This document shows, piece after piece, positions 44,938 through 54,369 of a stretch of DNA of 64,000 nt. Location: assembly GCF_000306785.1 (NCBI RefSeq), contig NC_017955.1:2170001-2234000 (forward strand), given 5' to 3'. Made by a program: the position numbers and the translations under genes. The notes under the pieces are model-generated. The model was given only the letters and a program-made list of their open reading frames with translations. It made no database searches and was not told where the DNA came from. Positions within the stretch are counted from its first letter, which is position 1. Each line of letters opens with the position of its first letter. This DNA is from Modestobacter italicus (GTDB taxonomy: Bacteria; Actinomycetota; Actinomycetes; Mycobacteriales; Geodermatophilaceae).

Positions 44938-46749
44938 GTGACCAGCACCTCCGGCGACGGGCGCCGGCCGGCCATGGGCGAGCGGCACCTGCCGGGCAAG
45001 CGGCCGGTGCCCGCCGGGGTGGTGTCCGGGGTGCAGGCCTCGGCGCCGATCTTCCTGGTGCTGCGGCGGATGCGCGCGCCGCTGATCACGCTGGTCCTCA
45101 TCTTCGCGGTCAGCGTGCTGGGGCTGAGCCTGATCACCGGGGTCGACGACGCCGGCCGGCCCTACCGGATGAGCATCTTCGACTCGTTCTACGTGATGAG
45201 CTACACCGCCACGACGATCGGCTTCGGCGAGCTGCCGTACCCGTTCACCGCAGCGCAGCGGCTGTGGGTGACGGGGACGATCTACCTGTCGGTCATCGGC
45301 TGGGCGTACGCGATCAGCGCGCTGCTGACCCTGCTGCAGGACCGGGCGTTCCGGGCGGCCCTGGCGCTGCAGCACTTCAGCCGCAAGGTCTCCCGGCTCC
45401 GCGAGCCGTTCCTGCTCATCGTGGGCTACGGGCAGACCGGTGAGCTGCTCGGCCGCTCCTTCGACGAGCTGGGCCGCCGGTTCACCGTCGTCGACCTGCA
45501 GGACGCCCGGATCGACGCCCTCGAGTTGGACACCCTCCGCGCCGACGTGCCGGGCCTGGCCGGCGACGCCCGCAACCCGCACGACCTGCAGGTGGCGGGG
45601 CTGACCCACCCGTGCTGCGAGGCGGTGCTCGCCCTCACCGACGACGACGAGGCGAACCTCGCCGTCACGATGACCGCGGCCCTGCTGCGGCCCGAGCTCA
45701 CCGTGGTCACCCGCACCACCTCGGCCGTGGTGGCCGAGCGGATGAGCGCGTTCGGCTCCCCGACGGTGATCAACCCCTTCGACCGGTTCGGCGACCACCT
45801 GCGGCTGGCGCTGCACTCCCCGGCCGCCTACCAGCTGATGACCTGGCTGGAGAGCGGGCCGGGGGCGGAGCTGCCCCCGCGCCGCTCGGCACCGGCACCG
45901 GGCCGGTGGGTGGTCGCCGGGTACGGCCGGTTCGGCCAGCACTTCGCCGCCGACCTGCGCGCCGAGGGGCTGGAGGTCACCGTCATCGAGCCGCAGCCGG
46001 GGGAGGACCCGCCGCCGGACCCGCTGCTGCACCTCGTCGTCGGCGACGAGTCCGACCCGGCGGTGATGGCCGCCTCGGACCTCCCGGGCGCCGTGGGCTT
46101 CGTGGCCGGCACCGACAACGACACGACCAACCTGTCGCTGGTGGCCGCGGCCCGCCGGGTGAACCCCGACCTGTTCGTCGCCGCCCGGCAGAACCAGCCG
46201 ACCAGCGCGGCGCTGTTCGCCGCGATGGACGTCGACGCGCTGCTGGTGCCGACCGAGGTCATCGCGCACGAGGTGTACGCCCGGCTGAGCACACCGCTGC
46301 TGTGGCGCTTCGTCCGCGAGCTGGCCGGCCAGGACGACGCGTGGGCCGCCGGCCTGATCGACCAGCTGCGCGGGGAGTGCGGCGACCGGCTCGGTGCGCT
46401 GTTCAAGGTGCGGCTCAACGCGACCGAGGCGCCGTCCCTGGGCCCGTGGCTGGCGGAGGGCTCGCTCGTGCTGGGCGACCTGCTGCGCAGCCCCGACGAC
46501 CGGGAGGAGCGGCTACCGGCCGTGCCGGTGCTGCTGCTGCGCGACGGGCAGAGCGTGCTGGCCCCGGCCGACGACCTCGTACTGCGCGCCGACGACGAGC
46601 TGCTGCTCGCCGGGCGCCCGATCTCCCGCCGCGCGCTGGAGAAGACGCTGATGGTCGACGCGGTCCCGGCCTACCTGGTCACCGGCCGCCGGGTGCCCTC
46701 GGGCTGGCTGTGGCGGCGGCTCACCGGGTACCGGCCGGCGCCGCGCTGA
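44938..46749 (+). CDS. Two-helix potassium channel with double RCK (TrkA-N/TrkA-C) domains
   Basis: A 603-residue ion channel of the MthK/TrkA-N type. A first helix (about 47-66, 'LITLVLIFAVSVLGLSLI') and a pore loop with selectivity filter 'TTIGFGELPY' (about 92-101) precede a second helix 'VTGTIYLSVIGWAYAISALLTLL'. Two cytoplasmic Rossmann RCK domains follow, starting 'LLIVGYGQTGELLGRSF' and 'WVVAGYGRFGQHFAADL', and a TrkA-C-like end ('LVLRADDELLLAGR'). The filter TIGFG is a potassium-selective variant. GTG 44938, 12 bases after the DUF6394-like gene. Confidence 0.9.
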   Translation: MTSTSGDGRRPAMGERHLPGKRPVPAGVVSGVQASAPIFLVLRRMRAPLITLVLIFAVSVLGLSLITGVDDAGRPYRMSIFDSFYVMSYTATTIGFGELPYPFTAAQRLWVTGTIYLSVIGWAYAISALLTLLQDRAFRAALALQHFSRKVSRLREPFLLIVGYGQTGELLGRSFDELGRRFTVVDLQDARIDALELDTLRADVPGLAGDARNPHDLQVAGLTHPCCEAVLALTDDDEANLAVTMTAALLRPELTVVTRTTSAVVAERMSAFGSPTVINPFDRFGDHLRLALHSPAAYQLMTWLESGPGAELPPRRSAPAPGRWVVAGYGRFGQHFAADLRAEGLEVTVIEPQPGEDPPPDPLLHLVVGDESDPAVMAASDLPGAVGFVAGTDNDTTNLSLVAAARRVNPDLFVAARQNQPTSAALFAAMDVDALLVPTEVIAHEVYARLSTPLLWRFVRELAGQDDAWAAGLIDQLRGECGDRLGALFKVRLNATEAPSLGPWLAEGSLVLGDLLRSPDDREERLPAVPVLLLRDGQSVLAPADDLVLRADDELLLAGRPISRRALEKTLMVDAVPAYLVTGRRVPSGWLWRRLTGYRPAPR

Positions 46750-46880
46750 GCCCGCAGGTTCCGGCAGGTCACGTTTCGCTCACGGCGCTCCGGTGGACGG
46801 TTGGCCCGGCCCCCGCCCGACCCCACCATGGCGGTACGCCACGGACGGCGCCCACCGGCAGGACCGGATGCGGAGGACCC

Positions 46881-47810
46881 ATGCCCCAGACCGCTGGACC
46901 CGAGACCCCCGAGACCCCCGAGAGCCCGACGACCGACACCGCGACCATCGAGCCGGGTGCCGGCTCCGACCTCCCCTCCGCGGTCCCCGAACCGCGCCGG
47001 CCCAACCTCAAGGGCGACCTGGACAGCGTGCTGGAGTTCCTGCCCGTCTTCCGCGGTGCCGTGCGCGGCTACGAGCGCTCCCAGGTCGACAGCTACGTCA
47101 CCTGGGCCGAGCGGGAGCTGCGGGCGGCGCGCCGGTCCGCCGACGAGATGGCGGCCCGCTTCGCCGCCGTGTCGGTCGAGCTCGACCGGGCCCGGCAGGA
47201 GCTGTCCCGCTCGGAGGCGAGCCGTGCGGCCGGTCAGGTGTCCGAGCGGATGGCGCAGGTCCTCCAGCTCGCCGACGACGAGGCCGCGGAGATCCGGGCC
47301 GCCGGTGCCGCCGAGGCCGACGGGCTGGTGACCGCCGCCCGCACCTGGTCGGCGGCGATGATGCAGCACGCGCGCGAGGCCGAGGACGCCGCGGCCGCCG
47401 AGCGGGACCGCGCCGCGGCGGCCCGGGCCGAGGCGGCGGACGCGCTGGCGGCCGCCCGGGCCGAGGCCGAGGGGCTGCGGGCCGCGGCGCTCGAGGAGCG
47501 GGAGCAGCTGGCCGCCGAGGCGGTGCAGGAGCGCTACCGGCTGGAGGAGGAGGCCGCCGCCGGCCGCGCGGCGGCCGAGGAGAAGGCCCGCCGGCAGCGG
47601 GAGCAGGAGATGGCGGCGGCGGCGGAGGTGGTCGCGGCGGCCCGGCGGGAGATCGACCAGCTGCACGCCCAGCGGGACCGGGCCACCGAGTCGCTCCGGC
47701 TGCTCACCGGGCGGATCGGGGACGCGCTGCAGACGCTGACCGCGAGCATGCCGGCCGACCTGCCCAACGTGGTGGCCCCCCAGCCGCGGGACCGCACCCC
47801 GGCCGGCTGA
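46881..47810 (+). CDS. DivIVA-domain / coiled-coil protein
   Basis: A 309-residue protein with an N-terminal acidic linker rich in Thr/Pro/Glu, a DivIVA-like segment at about residues 50-75 ('EFLPVFRGAVRGYERSQVDSYVTWAEREL'), and then a long Ala/Glu/Arg coiled coil to about residue 285. Such proteins recruit to curved membrane and organise polar growth or cell wall synthesis in actinobacteria (Wag31 family and its paralogues). It is probably a paralogue rather than the main Wag31, because it lacks the ftsZ/sepF context. ATG 46881 with GGAGGACCC. Convergent with the ftsH-like gene. Confidence 0.8.
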   Translation: MPQTAGPETPETPESPTTDTATIEPGAGSDLPSAVPEPRRPNLKGDLDSVLEFLPVFRGAVRGYERSQVDSYVTWAERELRAARRSADEMAARFAAVSVELDRARQELSRSEASRAAGQVSERMAQVLQLADDEAAEIRAAGAAEADGLVTAARTWSAAMMQHAREAEDAAAAERDRAAAARAEAADALAAARAEAEGLRAAALEEREQLAAEAVQERYRLEEEAAAGRAAAEEKARRQREQEMAAAAEVVAAARREIDQLHAQRDRATESLRLLTGRIGDALQTLTASMPADLPNVVAPQPRDRTPAG

Positions 47811-47830
47811 CCCGCGCGCGGGCTCGGGAC

Positions 47831-47855
47831 GGCCGGGGGCCTCAGGCCTCCGGCC
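47831..47855. terminator. Hairpin between convergent coiled-coil and ftsH-like genes
   Basis: GGCCGGGGGCCT (47831-47842), one loop base, AGGCCTCCGGCC (47844-47855): a 12-base complementarity with a single G-T wobble. It overlaps the TGA of the ftsH-like gene (47842-47844) and lies 21 bases after the coiled-coil gene, so it can serve both. No T-run is present. Confidence 0.55.
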
Positions 47856-49749
47856 GGCCTGCGACGGCCGGTTCGCCGGCCCGGGCGATCGCGCGGACGA
47901 CGTCCCCGGTCACCGTCTCGTGGTCCAGCAGCTGCCGGGTCAGGGCGTCCAGCGCACCGCGGTGCCGGCTGAGCAGGGCGACCGCCTGCTCCTCGGCCTC
48001 GCGCAGCAGCCGGGCCACCTCGGTGTCGATCACCCGCTGGGTCTCCTCGCTGTAGACCCGGTTCCCCGACGGCCCGCCGCCGAGGTACTGCGGGGAGTCG
48101 CTGCCGTAGCCCACCGGCCCGAGGGCCGCCGACAGCCCGAACTCGCGGACCATCCGGGTCGCCAGGTCGGTGGCGCCGGCCAGGTCGTTGGAGGCGCCGG
48201 TGGAGCCCTGGCCGAACACGACGAGCTCGGCGGCCCGGCCACCCAGCCGCACCGCGAGGCTGGTGGTCAGGTGCTCGGCCGAGTAGAGGTGGCGCTCCTC
48301 CTCGGGCACCTGCTCGGTCACCCCGAGCGCCATGCCGCTGGGCAGGATGGTGACCCGGTCGACCGGGTCGGCCGCGGGGGAGAGCGCCGCGACCAGGGCG
48401 TGCCCGGACTCGTGCACGGCCACGTTGCGCTTCTCGGACTCGGGCAGGAAGTTCGACCCCTGCCGCTGGCCGAGCAGGATCCGGTCGCGGGCCTGGGCGA
48501 GGTCGGCGGCGGTGACCTCGCTGCGGTCGTCGCGCACGGCGACGATCGCCGCCTCGTTCATCAGGTTCGCCAGGTCCGCCCCCGAGAACCCGGGGGTGGC
48601 CCGGGCGGTCGCCTGCAGGTCGACGTCCGGGCGCAGGTGCTTGCCGGCGGCGTGCACGGCCAGGATGGCGGCGCGCTCGGGCTGGGTGGGCAGCGGCACC
48701 ACGACCTGGCGGTCGAACCGCCCGGGGCGCAGCAGCGCCGGGTCCAGCGTCTCCGGCCGGTTGGTCGCGGCCATCACCACGACCCCGGTGGCCGGGTCGA
48801 AGCCGTCCATCTCGGCGAGCAGCTGGTTGAGCGTCTGCTCGCGCTCGTCGTTGACCGACAGCCCGGCCCCGCGGCGCTGACCGATCGCGTCGATCTCGTC
48901 GATGAAGATGATCGACGGGGCGCGCTTGCGGGCCTCCGCGAACAGGTCGCGCACCCGGGAGGCACCGACCCCGACGTAGAGCTCCACGAAGCCCGAGCCG
49001 GTGATGGAGAAGAACGGCACCGACGCCTCGCCGGCCACCGCGCGGGCCAGCAGCGTCTTGCCGGTGCCGGGCGGGCCGGCCATCAGGACCCCGCGCGGGG
49101 CGATCGCCCCGGCGGCGGCGTACTTCTCGTTCGACCGCAGGAAGTCCACGACCTCGGTGACGTCGCGCTTGACCCCCTCGTAGCCGGCCACGTCGGCGAA
49201 GGTCGTGGTCGGGCGGTCGGCGTCGACCACCTTGGCCCGCGACCTCCCCACGCCCATCGCACCGAGCCCGCCGCCGAGCGCACCGCGGCGGGCCATCCGC
49301 CCGATGTAGACGAAGTAGCCGACGAACAGCAGGATCGGCAGGAAGGACAGCAGCGTGCCCAGCAGCGACCCGGTGGCGCCGGTCGCGGAGAAGTGCGGCA
49401 CGAACGCCGGGTCCTTGACCTGGGTCAGGAACGTCTCGTCGACGCCCTGGACGCCGGTGGGGTAGTGCGAGGTGAACTCGTCCCCGCTGCGGTAGTCCGA
49501 CCGGTAGGTGCCCGTGATGGCGCCGTCGGCGGTCAGGGCGAGCGTGTCGACGTGCTTCGCGGCCACCTGCTGCGACAGCTGCCCGTAGTCGACCTGCTCC
49601 GGCGCGGACCCCATCCGCGGGAGGAGCAGCAGCACCGCGGTGATGACCACGCCGATCGGGATCAGCCAGCGGCGCCAGCCCGGCGGGGGCGGCGGTGCCG
49701 GTGCGGCCGGGCGGTCCTGGGGCGGGCCGGAGCGTGCAGTGGGGGTCAT
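47842..49749 (-). CDS. ftsH: ATP-dependent zinc metalloprotease, FtsH family
   Basis: A 635-residue membrane-anchored AAA protease. TM1 (about 27-45, '[17 protein letters not shown]'), extracytoplasmic domain, TM2 (about 130-150, '[18 protein letters not shown]'), AAA module with Walker A '[18 protein letters not shown]', Walker B '[11 protein letters not shown]', SRH '[22 protein letters not shown]', then the zinc site HESGH in '[14 protein letters not shown]' and the distal Asp region '[15 protein letters not shown]'. It degrades misfolded and regulatory membrane proteins. At 635 residues it is shorter than the main actinobacterial FtsH (usually 650 or more), and it is not next to hpt or folE, so it may be a second copy. 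Confidence 0.93.
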   Translation of the reverse strand: MTPTARSGPPQDRPAAPAPPPPPGWRRWLIPIGVVITAVLLLLPRMGSAPEQVDYGQLSQQVAAKHVDTLALTADGAITGTYRSDYRSGDEFTSHYPTGVQGVDETFLTQVKDPAFVPHFSATGATGSLLGTLLSFLPILLFVGYFVYIGRMARRGALGGGLGAMGVGRSRAKVVDADRPTTTFADVAGYEGVKRDVTEVVDFLRSNEKYAAAGAIAPRGVLMAGPPGTGKTLLARAVAGEASVPFFSITGSGFVELYVGVGASRVRDLFAEARKRAPSIIFIDEIDAIGQRRGAGLSVNDEREQTLNQLLAEMDGFDPATGVVVMAATNRPETLDPALLRPGRFDRQVVVPLPTQPERAAILAVHAAGKHLRPDVDLQATARATPGFSGADLANLMNEAAIVAVRDDRSEVTAADLAQARDRILLGQRQGSNFLPESEKRNVAVHESGHALVAALSPAADPVDRVTILPSGMALGVTEQVPEEERHLYSAEHLTTSLAVRLGGRAAELVVFGQGSTGASNDLAGATDLATRMVREFGLSAALGPVGYGSDSPQYLGGGPSGNRVYSEETQRVIDTEVARLLREAEEQAVALLSRHRGALDALTRQLLDHETVTGDVVRAIARAGEPAVAGRPEA

Positions 49750-49785
49750 CGCGGTCCCTGCGTCATCGGGGTGTGGCGTTGTTGA

Positions 49786-50931
49786 TCAGTGCTCCCCGAC
49801 GGTAGCCACCGTCCCTGTGGCGAGCAGGGCGTCGACGTCCTCGACGCCCCAGTCGGCCAGGGCCTCCCGGGTGTGCTCGCCGGCGCGGGCGGGCGGGCGG
49901 TCCAGCGCGGCCGGCGTCCGGGAGAACCGGGGCGCCGGTGCCGGCTGGACGACGCCGTGGTGCTCGACGTAGGTCTGCCGGGCGGCCAGGTGGGGGTGCT
50001 CGCGGGCCTCGGCGAACGACAGCACCGGGGCGACGCAGGCGTCGCTGCCGGCGAACACCTCGACCCACTCGTCGCGGGTGCGCCGGCGGACCGCGTCCCC
50101 GATCAGCCCGCGCAGCACCGCGGGGTCGGCGCCGGCCCGGTCGGGGGCGACGTCGGCGATCCCCAGCCGGTCGACCAGCTCGGCGTAGAACTGCGGTTCG
50201 AGGGCGGCCACCGCGAGGTGCCGGCCGTCGGCGGTCTCGTGCACGTCGTACCAGGGGACGCCGGAGTCGAGCAGGTTGACGCCCCGCTCGTCCCGCCACA
50301 GCCCGCCGCCGAGCATGCCGACGACCATGGTGGCCAGGTGCGCGGTGCCGTCGACGATGGCCGCGTCCACGACCTGCCCCCGGCCGCTGACCCGGGCCTC
50401 GAGCAGGGCGGCGAGGACCCCCACCACCAGGTACATCGCGCCGCCGCCGAAGTCGCCGACCAGGTTGAGCGGGACCTGCGGCGGGCCGCCGGCCCGTCCG
50501 ATCGCGTGCAGCGCGCCGGTGACCGCGATGTACCCGAGGTCGTGCCCGGCCGTCGCCGACAGCGGGCCCTCCTGGCCCCAGCCGGTCATCCGGCCGTAGA
50601 CCAGCCGCGGGTTGCGGGCCAGGCACTCCTCGGGCCCGATGCCCAGCCGCTCGGTCACCCCGGGGCGGAAGCCCTCGAGCAGCACGTCGGCCCGCTCGGC
50701 GAGGGTGCGGACGAGCGCGGGGCCGTCGGGGTGCTTGAGGTCCACCGCCACCGACCGGCGGCCGCGGGCGAGCAGGTCGTGCTCGGTCGAGCCGGTGAAC
50801 GGCCGGGCACCCGGGCGGTCGATGCGCAGCACGTCGGCGCCGAGGTCGGCCAGCAGCATCGCGGCGAACGGGGCGGGCCCCAGGCCGGTCAGCTCGACGA
50901 CGCGCAGCCCGGCGAGGGGTCCGGTGGTCAT
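49786..50931 (-). CDS. CoA-transferase family III protein, alpha-methylacyl-CoA racemase-like
   Basis: A 381-residue CaiB/BaiF-fold protein of the AMACR/MCR branch. It has 'LAGLRVVELTGLGPAPFAAMLLADLGADVLRID', 'YGRMTGWGQEGPLSATAGHDLGYIAVTGALHAIG' with the catalytic His130, and 'LNLVGDFGGGAMYLVVG' with Asp160, the proton-transfer pair of racemases. It should epimerise 2-methyl-branched acyl-CoAs so that beta-oxidation can proceed. It is monocistronic as far as can be seen, between the ftsH-like gene and the MFS gene. ATG 50931. Confidence 0.88.
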   Translation of the reverse strand: MTTGPLAGLRVVELTGLGPAPFAAMLLADLGADVLRIDRPGARPFTGSTEHDLLARGRRSVAVDLKHPDGPALVRTLAERADVLLEGFRPGVTERLGIGPEECLARNPRLVYGRMTGWGQEGPLSATAGHDLGYIAVTGALHAIGRAGGPPQVPLNLVGDFGGGAMYLVVGVLAALLEARVSGRGQVVDAAIVDGTAHLATMVVGMLGGGLWRDERGVNLLDSGVPWYDVHETADGRHLAVAALEPQFYAELVDRLGIADVAPDRAGADPAVLRGLIGDAVRRRTRDEWVEVFAGSDACVAPVLSFAEAREHPHLAARQTYVEHHGVVQPAPAPRFSRTPAALDRPPARAGEHTREALADWGVEDVDALLATGTVATVGEH

Positions 50932-50993
50932 GCCGAGGACCTGACCGCACCGACGGGCCGGGCGTCAAGCGCCGGCCCGCCGCGGGCACGGGG

Positions 50994-52448
50994 TCAGCCG
51001 GCCGCAGGCTCCTCGGCGTGCCGCCCGGTCGGGATGACCAGCGCGACCAGCGCACCGACCACCGCCGCCCCGGCGCAGGCGGCGAACAGCACCCGGTAGG
51101 CGGTCAGCGACGGCAGCGCGTAGGCGCCCAGGGTGATCGTCGAGGCGGCCAGGATGGTGCCGCCGATCGCGCTGGCCAGCGAGCTGCCGACGCTGCGGGC
51201 CAGCGCGTTGAGGCCGTTGGCCGCGGCCAGCTCCGACGCCGGGGCGCCGCGCAGCACCAGGCTGGGCATCGCGGCGTAGGCGATCCCGGTGCCGGCCCCG
51301 GCGATCGTCGTCCCGATCACGATCTGCAGGTACGAGCCGGTGAACACGATCCGGGAGAGGAACCCGAGCGCGATGACCGCCGCGCCGAGGGCCAGTGCTG
51401 TCTTGGGCCCGAAGCGCCGGGACAGCGCCGCCGAGACCGGGGACAGCAGCAGCATGGCGATGCCGCTGGGGGCCATCGCCATCCCGCTGGCCAGCACCGA
51501 CGAGCCGAAGCCGTACCCGGAGGCGGGCGGTGCCTGCACTTAGGCGGCGGTGCCGATCAGGCTGGCGAACAGCGCGAAGCCGACGCAGATCGACGCGACG
51601 TTGGTCAGCAGCAGCGCCGGGCGGGCGTTGGTGACCAGGTCGACCAGCGGCGACGCCGTCCGGCGCTCGACGAGCACGAAGACGACGAGCAGGACCACCG
51701 CTGCGGCGAGCAGGCCAAGGGTCCGCGGGTCGCCCCAGCCCCACGTGGTGGCCTGGGCCAGCGGGAGGAGCAGCGCGACGAGCGCGGCGGCGAGCAGGGC
51801 CGTGCCGCCGAGGTCGAGCCGGCCGGTGGCCACCCGCGGCGGCTCGACCACCGCGAGCCGGATGCCGACCAGGGCGATGACGCCGCCGGCCACGCAGATC
51901 CAGAACAGCGCGTGGTAGTCGGCGTGCTCGGCCACCAGCGCGGCCAGCGGCAGTCCCAGGGCGCCGCCGATGCCCAGCGTGGCGCTGACCAGCGCGATGC
52001 CGGTGCCGGCGCGCCGGGCCGGCAGCACCGAGCCGATCAGGCTGATGCCCAGCGGGATCGCGGCCGCGGAGGCACCGGAGACGGCCCGGCCGACGATCAG
52101 CCAGCCCAGCGAGTCGCTGAAGGCGCAGACCAGCGAGCCGACCAGCAGGGCGGCGGCCGCGACCATCAGCATCAGCCGCTTGCCGTACAGGTCGCCGAGC
52201 CGGCCGAAGACGGGGACGGCGACCGCGGCGACCAGCAGGGTCACCGTGAGCAGCCACTGGGTGCCGCTGGTGGAGCTGCCCAGCGACTGCTGGATCTCCG
52301 GGAGCACCGGCACCAGGAGGGTCTGGGTGAGCGCGACGATGACACCGCAGACGGCGACGATGGCGACCGCGGCGACCTGCCGGGGCTGCCAGCCGGCGTC
52401 CGCAGGGGGCGTCCCTGTGCCGGCGGCGGGGTGGGTGGTCTGGGACAA
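50994..52448 (-). pseudogene. MFS multidrug transporter (DHA2/EmrB-QacA type) interrupted by an in-frame TAA
   Basis: A 14-helix drug/proton antiporter reading frame split in two by one stop. The first part (303 codons from TTG 52448) has 'LTQTLLVPVLPEIQQSLGSSTSGTQWLLT' and motif A 'VFGRLGDLYGKRLMLM'. After 'FASLIGTAA' comes TAA (51542-51540), then directly GTG CAG in the same frame, with 'APPASGYGFGSSVLASG' and the last helices to 50994. In relatives this junction reads AAYVQ, so a TAC to TAA change is the simplest history. The GTG after the stop could allow re-initiation and a two-piece transporter. The TetR gene upstream is divergent and likely controls it. Confidence 0.8.
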
Positions 52449-52505
52449 GGGGACTCCCGTGGAGACTCAGGGCCTACCCGGACGGGGCACGGGCGGTGCG
52501 ACAAA

Positions 52506-52522
52506 GTGGCACAAACTGCCAC
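52506..52522. promoter_or_regulatory. Inverted repeat in the MFS/TetR divergent promoter
   Basis: GTGGCA (52506-52511), spacer CAAAC, TGCCAC (52517-52522): a perfect 6-bp repeat, 57 bases from the MFS start and 97 bases from the TetR start. It fits a TetR dimer operator controlling both genes. A further TGCGAC/GTCGCA pair flanks it more loosely. Confidence 0.6.
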
Positions 52523-52619
52523 GAGTCGTACGGTCGCACACCAGCGGCGGAGTGGACGGCCAGGAGCAGGACTTCCCCGGTGTGTCGTTGCTCACGCCAA
52601 CCAGTTGAGGAGGTCGTCC

Positions 52620-53210
52620 GTGACCGAGCGGGCAGGGGGCGGCACCGAGGGGCTGCGGGAGCGGAAGCGGGCGGACAGCCGGGCCGCCACCGTCGACGTG
52701 GCGCTGCAGCTGTTCGCCGAGCGCGGCTACGAGGCGGTGACGGTCGCCGACGTCTGCGCCGCGGCGGAGATCGCACCCCGCACGTTCTTCCGGTACTTCC
52801 CGACCAAGGAGGACCTGCTGGCCGAGCCGGCCCGGCGGATGGCCGAGCGGGTGTCCGCGGCGATCGCCGCCGCCCCCGCCGACCTGGACGACGCCGAGGT
52901 GCTCACCCGCTCGCTGCGCGAGCTGGGGGAGTACGTGCTCGCGCAGGGCGAGCGGCTGGCGGTGTTCTTCCAGGTGGCGAGGACGTCGGCGGCGGTGCGG
53001 TCGAACCCCTCCCTGCACCTGGCCGGACGGGAGCGGGAGCTCGCCGAGGAGCTCCTCGCCCGCCGGGCCGCGGCCGGGCCGCCCGACTGGCGGACCCGGC
53101 TGGCGGTGGCCCGGGCGGTGGCGGCGTTCCGCACCTGGCTCGACGACGTCGTCGACGGCGGACCGCCCGACCCGCTGGCGCACCTGGACGAGGTCCTCGC
53201 CGCCCGTTGA
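52620..53210 (+). CDS. TetR-family transcriptional regulator
   Basis: A 196-residue TetR protein. The DNA-binding domain (about residues 15-62) reads 'SRAATVDVALQLFAERGYEAVTVADVCAAAEIAPRTFFRYFPTKEDLL'; the C-terminal ligand domain is helical with 'RLAVFFQVARTSAAVRSNPSLH', like the actinobacterial mycofactocin/AcrR-type MftR_C group. GTG 52620 follows GAGGAGG. It is divergent from the MFS transporter with an inverted repeat between, so it most likely represses the pump. Confidence 0.9.
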   Translation: MTERAGGGTEGLRERKRADSRAATVDVALQLFAERGYEAVTVADVCAAAEIAPRTFFRYFPTKEDLLAEPARRMAERVSAAIAAAPADLDDAEVLTRSLRELGEYVLAQGERLAVFFQVARTSAAVRSNPSLHLAGRERELAEELLARRAAAGPPDWRTRLAVARAVAAFRTWLDDVVDGGPPDPLAHLDEVLAAR

Positions 53211-53237
53211 CCCGCTGACCCGGCGCGCGGGGACGGC

Positions 53238-54332
53238 TCAGCCGGGGATGACGCCGTCCGCCCGGTAGCGGTCGAACAGCCGCAGGAAGGCGTCCTCGGT
53301 GCGCACGTAGCGGGTGAACCCGGCCAGCCGGCTCCGCGACATGTCCGCCAGCACCTCGACGTCGCGGCCGAGGTCGGAGTCGGTGTGCCACCAGGAGGCG
53401 ACCCGGGACAGGTCCGGCTCGGCCAGGCCGTGCTCGGCGACGATCCGCGCCCACACCGGCTCGGCCCCGGCCATCTGCTGCTCGAGCGGGCGCGGGGCGC
53501 CGGAGAAGCCCTCATGCTCGACCCCGAGGGCGGCGGCGAGCCGCGGCCACATCCGGCGCCAGCGGAAGACGTCGCCGTTGACCACGTTGAACGCCTGGTC
53601 CGCCGCGGCCGGGGTGGTGGCCGCCCAGACCATGTGCTCGGCGAGCAGCCCGGCGTCGGTCATGTCCACCAGCCCGTTCCACTGGGTCTCCGAGCCCGGG
53701 AAGACGAAGGGGCGGCCGGTGGCCCGGCAGATCGCGGCCTGCACGGCCAGCGTCAGCCCCATGTTCATCGCGTTCCCGACGGCGTGGCCGATGACCGTGT
53801 GCGACCGGTGCACGCTCCAGGTGGCGCCCAGCTCGGCGGCGCCGGCCCACAGCGCGTCCTCCTGGTCGTAGTAGAAGTTCGGCACCGGCAGCCGCTCGGC
53901 GTCCTCGAGGAACGGGGTGTCCGGGAGGTCGCCCTGCCCGTAGGCCTCGAACGGGCCGAGGTAGTGCTTCAGGCCGGTGACCAGGGCGACGTGCGCGACG
54001 CTGCGGCCCGGTGCCAGGGCGGCCAGCAGGTCGGCGACCATCGCCCGGTTGACCACGATGTTCTCCGCCTCGGTCTGCTGCCGCGACCACGCGCAGAAGA
54101 AGACGTGGGTGGGCCGCTCCGCGCGCAGCGCGTCGGCCAGCGAACCGGCCGAGCGCAGGTCGGCGGCGACGTGCCGGGCCGGCGACCCGGGGACGGGACG
54201 CCGGGACAGGCCGGCGACGTCCCACCCGCCGGCGGAGAGCCGGTCGACGAGCGCGGTGCCGGTGATGCCGCTGGCGCCGACGACGAGCGCGGAGGAGTCG
54301 GGGGAGGGCGGTGGGGTGGGCTGTTCGGTCAC
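53238..54332 (-). CDS. PRISE-type (progesterone 5-beta-reductase/iridoid synthase-like) SDR
   Basis: A 364-residue atypical SDR. NADP site 'ALVVGASGITGTALVDRL', then PRISE-family blocks 'THVFFCAWSRQQTEAENIVVNRAM', 'VALVTGLKHYLGPFEAYG' with the catalytic Lys, and 'VPNFYYDQEDALW' with the Tyr. Plant and bacterial members reduce activated C=C bonds of enones with NADPH. The bacterial physiological substrate is unknown. GTG 54332. It is convergent with the TetR gene and on the same strand as pnuC, 37 bases downstream of its stop. Confidence 0.85.
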   Translation of the reverse strand: MTEQPTPPPSPDSSALVVGASGITGTALVDRLSAGGWDVAGLSRRPVPGSPARHVAADLRSAGSLADALRAERPTHVFFCAWSRQQTEAENIVVNRAMVADLLAALAPGRSVAHVALVTGLKHYLGPFEAYGQGDLPDTPFLEDAERLPVPNFYYDQEDALWAGAAELGATWSVHRSHTVIGHAVGNAMNMGLTLAVQAAICRATGRPFVFPGSETQWNGLVDMTDAGLLAEHMVWAATTPAAADQAFNVVNGDVFRWRRMWPRLAAALGVEHEGFSGAPRPLEQQMAGAEPVWARIVAEHGLAEPDLSRVASWWHTDSDLGRDVEVLADMSRSRLAGFTRYVRTEDAFLRLFDRYRADGVIPG

Positions 54333-54369
54333 GGGGAGGGCAGCACCCGCGGCGCCCGTGCTGTTCCGC

